A stretch of DNA of 64,000 bases from SW4 sp042466115 (GCF_042466115.1 NZ_JAXHBQ010000001.1:1116001-1180000); one strand, 5' to 3'. Positions 8,775-18,154 are shown, counted from the stretch's first letter. The notes: generated by a model from the letters alone, not told the origin. Made by a program: numbers and translations.

Positions 8775-9458
8775 TTAGGCACTGTGGGCGGTTTGGTCAA
8801 CGGGAAAGCGTTTGGCCAGTTGTGCGGCCAATGCGCAATCCGTGGCGTCCAGCGGGCCTGTCGCGCCTTGACGGTGGCGCAGGCGAAAGGCGGACAGCAG
8901 TGCATCATCTGCCGCGTCAGCGGTATATCCGGCGGTGCGTAGGTCATTGAAAAATCGCGCAGTATCGGCTTCTGCGGATTCAACGTGTGACAACTGGATC
9001 GCCAAACCACCGCGCGCCAGACGCGCCCAGTCAAACCGCGCACCGGGATCAATCTTGCGCCCCGGCGCCATGTCGGAATGGCCGATGACCCGCTGCGGGG
9101 GAATGTCCCAGCGCGCGATGATCCCTGCCAGCAGGGTTTCCAGCGCGTCCATCTGTGGCGCGGCAAAGGGTGCTGTGCCGGTGTTGGACAACTCAATCCC
9201 GATGGAGCGCGAATTGACGTCCGTCACATCACCCCAGCGCCCTGCCCCCGCATGCCACGCACGCGCAGACTCATCGACGAGTTGGTCAACCTCACCGAGC
9301 GGCGAAATGATATAATGCGCCGAGACCTCGGCATCCTCGTGGCACAACCAATCGCGCGCCGCCGCGTGATCGGCCATGGCGGTGTAATGGATCACGACAA
9401 TATCGGGGCGCGCGCCGTCACGGCGCGGGCCACAGTTCGGTGATGGTGTGGTGATCAG
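8775..9458 (-). CDS. N-acetylmuramoyl-L-alanine amidase, AmpD-like
   Basis: An Amidase_2 domain enzyme that cleaves muropeptides. Zinc ligands are visible as VIHYTAM (first His), VIGHSDMAPGRK (second His) and KIDPGARFDW (Asp). The only conventional start, GTG at 9395, cuts into the first catalytic strand. In-frame sequence upstream (PSPNCGPRRDGARPDIV) looks like true N-terminal protein. The candidate start is CTG at 9458, overlapping the stop codon of the lipoprotein gene upstream. No signal peptide is seen, consistent with a cytoplasmic recycling amidase. The start is uncertain, the function is not. Confidence 0.85.
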   Translation of the reverse strand: MITTPSPNCGPRRDGARPDIVVIHYTAMADHAAARDWLCHEDAEVSAHYIISPLGEVDQLVDESARAWHAGAGRWGDVTDVNSRSIGIELSNTGTAPFAAPQMDALETLLAGIIARWDIPPQRVIGHSDMAPGRKIDPGARFDWARLARGGLAIQLSHVESAEADTARFFNDLRTAGYTADAADDALLSAFRLRHRQGATGPLDATDCALAAQLAKRFPVDQTAHSA

Positions 9459-10180
9459 TTGCCCGCTGCCAGACGGAACGGTGCCGGATCCCAGCCACAG
9501 GCGAATCCATCGCCATCGGGATCAATCCCGCGCGGATCACGGTCGGGGCCGCCACGGCGCAGAAAATCGCGTTGCGCTTCGTCTGCGGCGCGATAATCGG
9601 CACAGTTACGCTGGAACCGCGCCTGACCCGACAGACCGGAACGGCCATAGACCGACACGCCCTTGGCATTGGTGGTTTGCAAGGCATATTGCACGATATT
9701 GGGGCCGACATTGCCATCGCGTTCCGGCACGGCAGTGGGTTCTACCAACTGATAAGCCGCGGCCTGGGCGGCGCGGCGTTCGGCGTCTGATTCAATGCTT
9801 TCTCGACCTGCGACTGCATCAAAGCTTTGCTCGTCGGATATCCCTGCAGAATCGACAAGTGCAGGCGGTGCATTGCCCGGTGTTGCGTCAACGCCCGTGC
9901 GCCCTGTTTGCGGCACTGGGGTTTGCTGCGCGCCGATCCCGGCGGCGGCAAGGTCTGACGATGGAATGGCGCCTTCGCTGACGACGGGCGCGGCGGGCAG
10001 TGTTGCGGGCGCACCAGCGGCAGGGACAGTGGCGCCTTGCAACTGCGCCTCGCGGCGCGCGCGATCAATCTCGTATTGGGCGTAATCGCCAAAGCCGACA
10101 CCCGCACCGCTATCGGGCACGGGTTGCGCACAATTTGCGAGTGCCAAAGTGGCCACGCCCAACATCAGAAACTTTTTCAC
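9455..10180 (-). CDS. Lipoprotein with C-terminal Excalibur domain
   Basis: A 241-residue protein. The GTG at 10180, with AGGA a few bases upstream, gives an N-terminal lipoprotein signal (VKKFLMLGVATLALANC). A long Ala/Pro/Gly-rich linker follows (residues 25-150). The C-terminus is an Excalibur-type calcium-binding motif (NCADYRAADEAQRDFL, then DRDPRGIDPDGDGFACGWDP). The family is extracytoplasmic and often linked to cell-wall metabolism, which fits the overlapping amidase gene downstream. Asn at the -1 lipobox position is atypical, so lipidation is probable, not certain. Confidence 0.78.
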   Translation of the reverse strand: MKKFLMLGVATLALANCAQPVPDSGAGVGFGDYAQYEIDRARREAQLQGATVPAAGAPATLPAAPVVSEGAIPSSDLAAAGIGAQQTPVPQTGRTGVDATPGNAPPALVDSAGISDEQSFDAVAGRESIESDAERRAAQAAAYQLVEPTAVPERDGNVGPNIVQYALQTTNAKGVSVYGRSGLSGQARFQRNCADYRAADEAQRDFLRRGGPDRDPRGIDPDGDGFACGWDPAPFRLAAGN

Positions 10181-10212
10181 AGCACATCCTGCCTTTTGCA
10201 ATTTTGCGCGTC

Positions 10213-11697
10213 TTACCACCACTTGGCCGGTTTGGCTACAAATCCGGCTGCACGTTCCAGTGAATAGGCGGTATTGAGCAAATCCGCTTCTTCCCACGGA
10301 CGCCCGATCAGTTGCAGACCCAGCGGCAGCCCCTGACGGTCCTGTCCGGTTGGCACGGCAATGCCGGGCAATCCGGCAAGGTTCACCGTCACGGTGAACA
10401 CATCGTTGAGATACATTTGCACCGGATCGGCATCGGTCATTTCACCCAGACCAAAAGCAGCCGAGGGCGTGGCCGGTGTCAGGATCGCATCAACGCCGGT
10501 GGCAAACACATCCTCGAAGTCCTTTTTGATCAACGTGCGCACCTTGCGGGCGCGGTTGTAATAAGCATCATAGAACCCCGCCGACAGCACATAGGTGCCA
10601 ACCATCACGCGGCGCTGGACCTCGTGACCGAACCCTTCGGCGCGGGTCTTTTCATACATTTCGGCAATGCCGTCGCCCGCGGCCAGTTTGGCGCGGCGGC
10701 CAAAGCGCACACCGTCATAGCGCGCAAGGTTGCTGGATGCTTCGGCAGGGGCGATCACATAGTAGGCAGGCAGCGCGTATTTCGTGTGCGGCAGCGAGAT
10801 ATCAACGATCTTGGCACCGGCATCCTTCAGCATCGCCGTGCCTTCGGCCCACAACGTTTCGATCTCGTCCGGCATCCCGTCCATGCGGTATTCCTTGGGA
10901 ATGCCGATGGTCTTGCCCTTGATGTCGCCTGTCAGGGCCGCCTCGAAATCGGGCACGGCCAGATCGGCGCTGGTGCTGTCCTTGGGGTCGTGCCCGCACA
11001 TGGCTTGCAGCATGATCGCCGCATCGCGCACGTCCTTCGTCATCGGACCCGCTTGGTCCAGCGAGGAGGCAAAGGCCACAACGCCCCAGCGGCTGACGCG
11101 ACCATAGGTTGGCTTGATTCCCGTGATGCCGGTGAACGCGGCAGGCTGGCGGATTGACCCGCCTGTATCGGTGCCCGTTGCGCCAAGGCAAAGGTCAGCC
11201 GCCACCGCGCTGGCCGATCCGCCCGACGACCCGCCCGGTGTCAGTGCCGCGTCATCATTGCCGCGCCGCCACGGGTTCACCGCATTGCCATAGGTGCTGG
11301 TTTCGTTGCTGGACCCCATGGCGAATTCGTCCATGTTCAGCTTGCCCAACATCACGGCACCCGCATCAAACAGCTGGGTTGTCACGGTGCTTTCGTATTC
11401 GGGTTTGAACCCTTCCAGAATGCGGCTGGCAGCCTGCGATGGCACGCCCTTGGTGCAGAACAAGTCTTTGATCCCCAATGGAATACCGTTCAGCGACGGC
11501 GCATTTGCCGATTGGCGCGCGTCCGCCGCCTTGGCCTGTTCCATCGCAATTTCGGGGGTCTTGTGCACAAAGGCGTTCAACGCATCCGATGCATCAATGG
11601 CCTCCAGACAGGCGGTTGTCAGTTCGGTGCTGGTCAGGTCGCCCTTGCGTAGCGCGTCACGGGCGGCGGCGATGGTCAGTTTGGTCAGGTCAGACAT
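10213..11697 (-). CDS. gatA: Asp-tRNA(Asn)/Glu-tRNA(Gln) amidotransferase subunit A
   Basis: A 494-residue amidase-signature enzyme. The Ser-cisSer-Lys triad context is intact: [10 protein letters not shown] for the Lys, and [15 protein letters not shown] plus [14 protein letters not shown] for the serines. As part of GatCAB it amidates misacylated Glu-tRNA(Gln) or Asp-tRNA(Asn). The start ATG overlaps the gatC stop by one base (TAATG at 11697), so the genes are translationally coupled. gatB is not in this window. Confidence 0.96.
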   Translation of the reverse strand: MSDLTKLTIAAARDALRKGDLTSTELTTACLEAIDASDALNAFVHKTPEIAMEQAKAADARQSANAPSLNGIPLGIKDLFCTKGVPSQAASRILEGFKPEYESTVTTQLFDAGAVMLGKLNMDEFAMGSSNETSTYGNAVNPWRRGNDDAALTPGGSSGGSASAVAADLCLGATGTDTGGSIRQPAAFTGITGIKPTYGRVSRWGVVAFASSLDQAGPMTKDVRDAAIMLQAMCGHDPKDSTSADLAVPDFEAALTGDIKGKTIGIPKEYRMDGMPDEIETLWAEGTAMLKDAGAKIVDISLPHTKYALPAYYVIAPAEASSNLARYDGVRFGRRAKLAAGDGIAEMYEKTRAEGFGHEVQRRVMVGTYVLSAGFYDAYYNRARKVRTLIKKDFEDVFATGVDAILTPATPSAAFGLGEMTDADPVQMYLNDVFTVTVNLAGLPGIAVPTGQDRQGLPLGLQLIGRPWEEADLLNTAYSLERAAGFVAKPAKWW

Positions 11698-11984
11698 TAT
11701 TCAACCACCTTTGGCACGGCAAAGAACCCTTCGCGGGCATCGGGCGCATTGGCCAACACGGCAGCCTGCTGATCGCCATCCGTAATCACATCATCGCGCC
11801 GTTTCAGGCGCTGGGGGGTGACGGATGTCATCGGCTCGACGCCGTCGATGTCCACTTCGTTCAGCTGTTCAATAAAATCCAGAATCGCGCTGAATTCCGA
11901 GGCCAGCGCGGGCAACGCGTCATCCTCGACCTTGATACGGGCCAGATGGGCCACCTTGCGGGCAGTTTCCGTGTCGATTGACAT
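11697..11984 (-). CDS. gatC: Asp-tRNA(Asn)/Glu-tRNA(Gln) amidotransferase subunit C
   Basis: A 95-residue protein of typical GatC length, starting [20 protein letters not shown], with [15 protein letters not shown] and a C-terminal FFAVPKVVE. It wraps GatA and GatB and stabilises the complex. It is the first gene of a gatC-gatA unit, with GGAG about seven bases before its ATG, and is divergent from the UPF0173 hydrolase gene. Confidence 0.95.
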   Translation of the reverse strand: MSIDTETARKVAHLARIKVEDDALPALASEFSAILDFIEQLNEVDIDGVEPMTSVTPQRLKRRDDVITDGDQQAAVLANAPDAREGFFAVPKVVE

Positions 11985-12111
11985 GGGGGTCTCCGGGTTT
12001 TTGTCAGTTCAGTCGCGTTTATCGCCCTGCCGCGCAGGTCGCAAGGTGCCACGACCCGTGGCAATGCGTTTGGGGCGCGTTATAATGGGCGGGGCAACTA
12101 TGGAGGATAAA

Positions 12112-12807
12112 ATGCAGGTCATCTGGCTGGGCCATTCAAGTTTTCGCATCGAGATCGCCGACAAGGTTCTGCTGGTTGATCCGTGGCTGGATGGAAACCC
12201 GTCCTTTCCCGCTGACCGGCGCGGCGAGGCGACCGCGGGTGCGACCCATATCCTGATCTCGCACGGACATGGTGATCATGCGTGCAACGCACTGGATATC
12301 GGACGCGCGCGGGGCATCCCGATTCTGTGCATTCACGAACTGGCCGAATGTTGGGGCGAACAGGATGGCGTCACGACAATGGGGTTCGGCAAGGGCGGCA
12401 CCATTGATCTGGACGGCGTCAAGGTGACGATGGTGAACGCCTCCCATTCATCAAGCCACGATCTGGACGGTGGACGCCCCGTTTACGCGGGATCCGAGGC
12501 CGGTTTCATGATCGCGGGCGAAGGCCACACGATCTATTTCAGCGGTGACACGGACATCATGGCCGATATGGACTGGATGGGCGACTTGCACAAACCCGAT
12601 GTGGGCATCCTGTGCGCTGGCGGGCACTATACGATGGACATGGCGCGCGCGGCCTATGCGGCCAAACGCTATTTCAATTTTGCAACATTGATCCCCTGCC
12701 ACTACAAGACTTTTCCAATCCTTGCGCAGGACGCCGATGAACTGGTCGCAGCCCTGCCCGATGTGGACGTTCTGACGCCCGAGGTCATGGACGTGATCAC
12801 GATCTAG
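12112..12807 (+). CDS. UPF0173 metal-dependent hydrolase (metallo-beta-lactamase fold)
   Basis: A 231-residue enzyme. Metal-binding motifs are in order: SHGHGDH (HxHxDH), NASHSSS, SGDTD and CHYKTFP. The family (YtkL/UPF0173) hydrolyses unknown substrates. The ATG at 12112 is chosen because GGAGG at 12102-12106 lies five bases upstream; an ATG at 12100 overlaps that site. A TATAAT at 12081-12086 could be a -10 element but has no convincing -35. Confidence 0.9.
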   Translation: MQVIWLGHSSFRIEIADKVLLVDPWLDGNPSFPADRRGEATAGATHILISHGHGDHACNALDIGRARGIPILCIHELAECWGEQDGVTTMGFGKGGTIDLDGVKVTMVNASHSSSHDLDGGRPVYAGSEAGFMIAGEGHTIYFSGDTDIMADMDWMGDLHKPDVGILCAGGHYTMDMARAAYAAKRYFNFATLIPCHYKTFPILAQDADELVAALPDVDVLTPEVMDVITI

Positions 12808-12819
12808 GCACCACCTCGG

Positions 12820-13269
12820 TTAACGTCGGGAGGCAAAGAAATCGCGGAGCAGGTCGGATGAGGCCGTAGCCGAAATCCCGTCATAGACATCGGGCGCGTG
12901 ATGGCATTGCGGATGGGTGAACACCCGCGCACCATGATCCACGCCGCCGGATTTCGGATCGGCGGCCCCGTAATACAGCCGCGCGATGCGGGCGTTGCTG
13001 ATCGCCGCCGCACACATCGGGCAGGGTTCCAGCGTCACATAAAGATCGCAGCCCGTCAGCCGTTCCTGCCCCAGCGCTGCACAGGCCGCACGGATCACAA
13101 GGATTTCGGCATGTGCCGTCGGGTCGTTCAATTCACGGGTGCGGTTGCCATCTGCCGCGATCAGCGCGCCACCCGCGTCAACGATCACAGCGCCAACGGG
13201 CACCTCGCCGCGGGTGGCGGCGGCGCGGGCTTCGCGCAGGGCGGTGTCCATATGGCTGCGAAATGTCAT
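12820..13269 (-). CDS. tadA: tRNA-specific adenosine deaminase
   Basis: A 149-residue zinc deaminase. The catalytic H53-A-E55 and the zinc site P-C83-P-M-C86 are intact, with GEVPVGAVIV and HPQCHHAPDV as further family marks. It converts A34 to inosine in tRNA-Arg(ACG). A GGAG precedes the ATG. Its 3' end faces that of the UPF0173 gene, with a 12-base gap. Confidence 0.95.
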   Translation of the reverse strand: MTFRSHMDTALREARAAATRGEVPVGAVIVDAGGALIAADGNRTRELNDPTAHAEILVIRAACAALGQERLTGCDLYVTLEPCPMCAAAISNARIARLYYGAADPKSGGVDHGARVFTHPQCHHAPDVYDGISATASSDLLRDFFASRR

Positions 13270-13324
13270 GCTCCTTCAATAAGCGGGTCACGCAAGGTTG
13301 CAAGGCCGGATGCCTCCGGCGGGA

Positions 13325-13343
13325 GTATTTGGAAACAGAAGAA
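13325..13343 (+). repeat. Short intergenic repeat, copy 1
   Basis: GTATTTGGAAACAGAAGAA, preceded by GCCTCCGGCGGGA. A diverged copy in the opposite orientation lies at 41331-41350 (16 of 20 positions match). Both are intergenic. I recall similar elements between genes in many Rhodobacterales genomes, but cannot count them here. Confidence 0.5.
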
Positions 13344-13393
13344 TTGGGGTTTGTGCGATTGTCAGGCGGGGTGCGGCTGGTTAGCGTGACCGC

Positions 13394-14176
13394 ATGGACA
13401 AGGATATCTATGATCCGGCCTATGTGGCTGATTTGTTTGACCGATGCAGCGGCAACTATCGCTGGTGGTCGGCGATCAGTTCGTTCGGGTTTGTGTGGAT
13501 GTGGCGGCGTCAGTGTGTTGCGCGCCTGATGGGCCAGCGTCAGGTGGCACGGATCGCTGATGGCGTGGTCGGTGACACGCCGTCCCCGATGCCAGTCGTT
13601 GTCGATCTGATGGCCGGAACCGGCGAAGTATGGCCGCATCTTCTGACATCCCTGCCCCGCGCGCGCATTCGTGCGATTGATATCTCTGAAAGGATGCACC
13701 GCGAAGCCGTTGCGCGTTTGCACCAAGGCCGGGAAGGCCAGATCGAACATCACGCGGCCAATGCATTGCAGGACGTCTTGCCCGAAGGGTCTGCAGATCT
13801 GTTGATTTCCACCTTTGGCCTCAAGACCTTCAACGCTGACCAACAAGCAGTGCTGGCCCGCCAGATCGCGCGTCTTTTACATGACGGCGGCAGTTTTGCC
13901 CTGATCGAGGCATCTGATCCCAAAGGCTGGGTGTTGCGCCCGTTCTACCGGTTCTATCTGGATCGTGCCCTGCCCCAGATCGAAAAGCTGTTCCTGAACG
14001 GCGCGCGCGATTTTTCCATGATCGGCGATTACACCCGTGGTTTTGGCGATTGCAGCCATATGGCGCAGGCGCTGCGCGATGCAGGCCTGAGCGTCACCAT
14101 GAAGCGCCACTTTTTCGGCTGTGCCACCAGTGTCGCGGGCCACAAGCCGATTGCGCCGCGCGCCGCGCCGCACTAA
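13394..14176 (+). CDS. Class I SAM-dependent methyltransferase (UbiE/COQ5-like)
   Basis: A 260-residue protein with the SAM-binding motif I VVVDLMAGTGEVWPHLL (residues about 75-92), motif II AIDISERM, and a post-II segment GSADLLISTFGLKTF. The layout resembles UbiE-type methyltransferases that act on quinones or lipids. The C-terminal YRFYLDRALPQIEKLF segment is also seen in that group. The substrate is unknown. The ATG at 13394 has no clear Shine-Dalgarno sequence. rluB follows after 10 bases, so the two are likely co-transcribed. Confidence 0.8.
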   Translation: MDKDIYDPAYVADLFDRCSGNYRWWSAISSFGFVWMWRRQCVARLMGQRQVARIADGVVGDTPSPMPVVVDLMAGTGEVWPHLLTSLPRARIRAIDISERMHREAVARLHQGREGQIEHHAANALQDVLPEGSADLLISTFGLKTFNADQQAVLARQIARLLHDGGSFALIEASDPKGWVLRPFYRFYLDRALPQIEKLFLNGARDFSMIGDYTRGFGDCSHMAQALRDAGLSVTMKRHFFGCATSVAGHKPIAPRAAPH

Positions 14177-14185
14177 GGCAGGCCC

Positions 14186-15016
14186 ATGAATGACGCCCCC
14201 ACCCCTGAAGGCGACCGCATCGCCAAGGTTCTGTCACGCGCAGGCATCGCCAGCCGGCGCGAGGCCGAGCGCATGATCGAGGCAGGCCGCGTGCGCGTGA
14301 ATGGCAAGGTGATCGACAGCCCTGCCCTGAACGTCACCGCCAAGGACAAGATCGTCGTCGACGGCAAACCCGTGGGCGAACCCGATCCGCCGCGCATCTG
14401 GCTGTATCACAAACCCACCGGCCTTGTGACGACGGAACGCGATGAAAAGGGCCGTGAAACGGTGTTTGATGCCCTGCCTGCGGACCTGCCGCGCGTGATG
14501 TCGGTGGGGCGCTTGGATATCAACTCCGAAGGGTTGCTGGTGCTCACCAATGACGGCGAGATCAAGCGCAAGCTGGAACTGCCCAGCACCGGCTGGCTGC
14601 GCCGGTATCGCGTGCGCATCAACGGTGCGGTGAGTGAGGCGAAGCTGGACCAGTTGCGCCAGGGGCTGACCTTTGAGGGGATCACCTATTTGCCGATGGA
14701 GGTCACGTTTGACCGCCAGCAAGGGGCGAACGCCTGGCTGACTGTATCAATCCGCGAAGGCAAGAACCGTGAAATCCGGCGCGCGATGGAGGCGATTGGC
14801 GTCGCCGTGAACCGGTTGATCCGCATCAGTTATGGGCCATTCCAATTGGGCAACCTGAAACAGGGCGCGGTCGAGGAATTGAAACCGCGCGTCGTGCGTG
14901 ACCAGCTTGGCCTTGCCGCGCGTCCGCAACCGCAACGCACACGGCGCAACAGCGACAAACCCGCCCCGCGCAACGCCAAACCCGCCCCGAAAGGGGGGAA
15001 AAGCACGCGCAGTTGA
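14186..15016 (+). CDS. rluB: 23S rRNA pseudouridine synthase, RluB/RsuA family
   Basis: A 276-residue protein. An N-terminal S4 RNA-binding domain (RIAKVLSRAGIASRREAERM) is followed by a RsuA-type catalytic domain with the nucleophile Asp111 in GRLDINSEGLLVLTNDG, and then REGKNREIRRAMEAIG. A basic, Pro/Lys/Arg-rich tail (residues 240-276) is disordered-looking and common in alphaproteobacterial copies. It probably makes the pseudouridine at 23S rRNA helix 80, by family. Confidence 0.92.
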   Translation: MNDAPTPEGDRIAKVLSRAGIASRREAERMIEAGRVRVNGKVIDSPALNVTAKDKIVVDGKPVGEPDPPRIWLYHKPTGLVTTERDEKGRETVFDALPADLPRVMSVGRLDINSEGLLVLTNDGEIKRKLELPSTGWLRRYRVRINGAVSEAKLDQLRQGLTFEGITYLPMEVTFDRQQGANAWLTVSIREGKNREIRRAMEAIGVAVNRLIRISYGPFQLGNLKQGAVEELKPRVVRDQLGLAARPQPQRTRRNSDKPAPRNAKPAPKGGKSTRS

Positions 15017-15076
15017 ACCTTGTGCCATGGGTCAGTCTGTGCATTTTAACCCCCAAGCGACAATTGGGGACATAAC

Positions 15077-15922
15077 ATGGCCGACCTACTGACACTGGAA
15101 AACGCGACAAACCTGATCATGCTTTGCTTTTTGCAAGCGGTTCTGGGCTTCGACAACCTGCTTTATATCTCGATCGAAAGCCAACGCGCACCGGTAGCCC
15201 ATCAAAAGGCCGTGCGCACATGGGGCATCATCATTGCGGTCGCCTTGCGGGTGGTTTTGCTTTTCACGATGATCCAGCTGCTTAATTCCCTCAATGCGCC
15301 GTTCTATACCTTTGAATGGGACGGGGTGATCACCGGTAGCATCAACTTTGCCACCTGCGTGTTCATCGTCGGCGGTGTGTTCATCATGTATACAGCCGTC
15401 AAGGAAATCGCGCATATGCTGTCGATTGACCACATCGGCCATGATGTTTCGGGCAAGTCCGGCAAGTCCGCGGTGCAGGTCATCTTGTTGATCGTCATGA
15501 TGAACCTGATCTTCTCGTTTGATTCCGTTTTGTCGGCGATTGCGATTACCGATGTCTTCCCGATCCTTGCCACCGCGATCATCCTCAGCGGATTAGCGAT
15601 GCTGTTGCTGGCCGATGGTGTCACCAAGTTCCTGCAAAAGAACCGCATGTACGAAGTTCTGGGCCTGTTTATCCTGCTGATTGTTGGTGTTGTTCTGCTG
15701 GGCGAAAGTGGTCAGGCGGCGGTTCATGGCCTCGAGGCGATGGGCGTGCCCCACGACGAGGCCAAGGAGCAGGCGCTCAAGGTGTTTGGCCGCGAGATCA
15801 TCCCGATGTCGAAATCGACCTTCTATTTCTCAGTGATTGTGCTGGTTGCTGTCGAAGTGCTGCAATCAGGTTACAGCCGGAAATTGAACGCCGAACGCGC
15901 CGCCTTGCAGAAGCACTCGTAA
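15077..15922 (+). CDS. TerC family integral membrane protein
   Basis: A 281-residue protein with about seven membrane segments. The two TerC signature regions carry the conserved acidic residues (LGFDNLLYISIES near residues 23-35, and LIFSFDSVLSAIAIT near 145). TerC/Alx proteins export or handle metal ions, notably manganese, and TerC is the membrane core of tellurite-resistance/stress complexes. It is the first gene of an apparent operon with a membrane micropeptide, XpaC, TelA, a DUF2927 lipoprotein and an SPFH protein. TTGGGGA lies upstream of the ATG. Confidence 0.92.
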   Translation: MADLLTLENATNLIMLCFLQAVLGFDNLLYISIESQRAPVAHQKAVRTWGIIIAVALRVVLLFTMIQLLNSLNAPFYTFEWDGVITGSINFATCVFIVGGVFIMYTAVKEIAHMLSIDHIGHDVSGKSGKSAVQVILLIVMMNLIFSFDSVLSAIAITDVFPILATAIILSGLAMLLLADGVTKFLQKNRMYEVLGLFILLIVGVVLLGESGQAAVHGLEAMGVPHDEAKEQALKVFGREIIPMSKSTFYFSVIVLVAVEVLQSGYSRKLNAERAALQKHS

Positions 15923-15977
15923 ACGTGGGCGCGGCGGACTATCTTAGGGCAGATACGGTGCAACTGGGGGCACAGAC

Positions 15978-16055
15978 ATGATCAAGAACGTGGCATACGG
16001 AGCGCTTCTATTGCTTCTGTTGGGCATTTCCACTGGCTGGATTGCGGGGCTTTAG
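15978..16055 (+). CDS. 25-residue single-pass membrane micropeptide (candidate)
   Basis: ATG at 15978, stop at 16053-16055. It encodes MIKNVAYGALLLLLLGISTG followed by WIAGL, which is one hydrophobic helix with a short basic N-terminus. It ends three bases before the xpaC ATG, so translation could be coupled. GGGGG at 15966-15970 is a possible ribosome-binding site. Its position between two membrane-stress genes favours a real small protein, but no homologue is known to me. Confidence 0.5.
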   Translation: MIKNVAYGALLLLLLGISTGWIAGL

Positions 16056-16058
16056 GGC

Positions 16059-16925
16059 ATGGCACAACGCTTTGGCGGCAAACATAGCCCGAATGGCGCT
16101 GGCGGCCCGACACCAGAAGTGATCGACGAACGCAAAGTCGATGCGGCAGGCGCGCGCGCGAACCTGCTGTTCGTCCCGCCTGTGATCCTTGTTTTCACGT
16201 CGTTGAACGAAGGGGCCACGGGCCTTGCAATGGGGCTTGTCGCGGCCGGATTGCTGACGTTGGGCGCATGGATGCTGCGTGACGGCTTGCGCGCGACGGC
16301 CGCCTATGAGGCCCGCAAGGTCGCCCGCCGCCCCGCCGTGCCGCGCAAGATGTTTGCGGCTGTGGCCACGGGCCTTGGCGCTGGACTGGCCAGCTATGCG
16401 ACAGACCCAAGCGTGATTGCAGGCGTTCTTTATGCCATCATCGCAGGCGCATTGCATGTGACAGCCTTTGGGATCGACCCGTTGAAAGACAAGCGCATGG
16501 AAGGAATCGACACCTTTCAGCAAGACCGCGTTGCCCGCGTTGTCGACGAGGCCGAGGCGCATTTGCGTGCCATGAAGGACCATATTGCCACACTCAATGA
16601 TCGCCCGCTTGATCTGCGCGTTTCGGCCTTTCAGACCGCCGCCCGCCGCATGATCCGCACCGTCGAGGAAGACCCGCGCGACCTGACAGGCGCGCGCAAG
16701 TTTCTGGGCGTCTATCTGATGGGTGCGCGCGACGCCTCGGTGAAATTCGTCGATGTTTACAAACGCAAACATGACGACGCGGTGCGCGCCGACTATGAAG
16801 CCCTGCTTGCCGACCTTGAGCAGAATTTCGCCGCACGCACCGAAAAGCTGTTGCTGGACGACCGCAGTGACATGGACATTGAAATCAAAGTGCTGCGCGA
16901 TCGTTTGCAGCGTGAAGGCCTGTGA
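16059..16925 (+). CDS. XpaC family protein (5-bromo-4-chloroindolyl phosphate hydrolysis family)
   Basis: A 288-residue protein. Residues 38-75 and 92-145 form two hydrophobic hairpins (LLFVPPVILVFTSL; AAVATGLGAGLASYA). The C-terminal half is a helical cytoplasmic XpaC domain (ARKFLGVYLMGARDASVKFV, EKLLLDDRSDMDIEIKVLRD). XpaC genes typically sit directly before telA, as here; the partnership is thought to couple membrane and cytoplasmic parts of a toxic-anion or envelope-stress response. The enzymatic name of the family is historical and not supported by a visible active site. Confidence 0.85.
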   Translation: MAQRFGGKHSPNGAGGPTPEVIDERKVDAAGARANLLFVPPVILVFTSLNEGATGLAMGLVAAGLLTLGAWMLRDGLRATAAYEARKVARRPAVPRKMFAAVATGLGAGLASYATDPSVIAGVLYAIIAGALHVTAFGIDPLKDKRMEGIDTFQQDRVARVVDEAEAHLRAMKDHIATLNDRPLDLRVSAFQTAARRMIRTVEEDPRDLTGARKFLGVYLMGARDASVKFVDVYKRKHDDAVRADYEALLADLEQNFAARTEKLLLDDRSDMDIEIKVLRDRLQREGL

Positions 16926-16947
16926 AGGTCAGTAAAAGGGGGACATT

Positions 16948-18150
16948 ATGTCTGATACCGTTGTGAACAATATGCAAAAAGCCCAAGCCACGCTGGCCGA
17001 CGTCGAGAAAGTGACCGCCGTGGTGCTTGCCGAACCAAAGAACGACCTGGTGACACTGGAGGGCGCGAACAAGAAAACAGGCGCCGAAATCACCAAGCGC
17101 ATGGCCGAACTGGACATGGAAGATACCAATTCGATTATCTCGTTCGGGTCCGCTGCCCAGTCCGAATTGCAGGTCATCAGCCAGTCCATGCTGCAAGGTG
17201 TGCGCAACAAGGATGTCGGCCCCGCCGGTGACAGCCTGCGCCAGATTGTCACCACTATCCGTGGGTTCAACGTCAGCGAACTTGACGTGCGCCGCAAACG
17301 GTCCTGGTGGGAAAGGCTGCTGGGCCGCATGGCCCCTGCCGCGAAATTCGCCGCCAAGTTTGAAACCGTGCAGGGCCAGATCGACAAGGTGACCGACGAC
17401 CTGCTGCGCCACGAACATGTGCTGCTGAAAGACATCGAAAGCCTTGATGTGCTCTATGACAAGACACTGGCGTTTTATGACGAACTGGCGCTTTACATTG
17501 CCGCGGGAGAGGAAAAGCTGAAGGAACTGGACGAGAAAACCATTCCTGCCAAGGTTGCCGAAGTCGAAAAAGCCCCCGAAGAACAGGGTGTGATGAAGGC
17601 GCAGGAATTGCGCGATCTGCGCGCCGCGCGTGACGACCTGGAGCGCCGTGTCCACGATCTGAAACTGACCCGTCAGGTGACGATGCAATCCTTGCCAAGC
17701 ATCCGTCTGGTGCAGGAAAATGACAAATCGCTGGTGACTAAGATCAACTCGACCCTGATCAACACCGTGCCGCTGTGGGAAACCCAACTGGCGCAGGCCG
17801 TCACGATCCAGCGTTCTGCCGAAGCCGCCGTGGCCGTGCGCGACGCCAATGATCTGACCAACGAATTGCTGACGGCAAACGCCGAAAACCTGCGCAGCGC
17901 CAACAAGATGATCCGCACCGAAATGGAACGCGGCGTGTTCGATATCGAAGCGATCAAAAAGGCCAACGCCGACCTGATCGGCACGATCGAGGAATCGCTG
18001 CAAATCGCCGACGAAGGCAAGCGCAAGCGCGCCGAGGCCGAAAAGGAACTGCAAGCGATGGAAGCCGAACTCAAGGCGACCCTGTCTGCCGCCAAAGCCC
18101 GTGGCACGGGCACCGGCGACACCATCGGCACCGCCACAGGCGTGGAATAG
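16948..18150 (+). CDS. Toxic anion resistance protein, TelA/KlaA family
   Basis: A 400-residue, mostly helical and charged cytoplasmic protein. TelA signatures include RSWWERLLGRMAPAAKFAAK, IDKVTDDLLRHEHVLLKDIE and SLDVLYDKTLAFYDELALYI. The C-terminal third is a coiled coil (IEESLQIADEGKRKRAEAE). TelA proteins are linked to tellurite and other toxic-anion tolerance, and to cell-wall antibiotic tolerance in Firmicutes; the mechanism is unknown. GGGGG at about 16938 precedes the ATG. Gap to xpaC is 22 bases. Confidence 0.93.
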   Translation: MSDTVVNNMQKAQATLADVEKVTAVVLAEPKNDLVTLEGANKKTGAEITKRMAELDMEDTNSIISFGSAAQSELQVISQSMLQGVRNKDVGPAGDSLRQIVTTIRGFNVSELDVRRKRSWWERLLGRMAPAAKFAAKFETVQGQIDKVTDDLLRHEHVLLKDIESLDVLYDKTLAFYDELALYIAAGEEKLKELDEKTIPAKVAEVEKAPEEQGVMKAQELRDLRAARDDLERRVHDLKLTRQVTMQSLPSIRLVQENDKSLVTKINSTLINTVPLWETQLAQAVTIQRSAEAAVAVRDANDLTNELLTANAENLRSANKMIRTEMERGVFDIEAIKKANADLIGTIEESLQIADEGKRKRAEAEKELQAMEAELKATLSAAKARGTGTGDTIGTATGVE

Positions 18151-18154
18151 GCGA

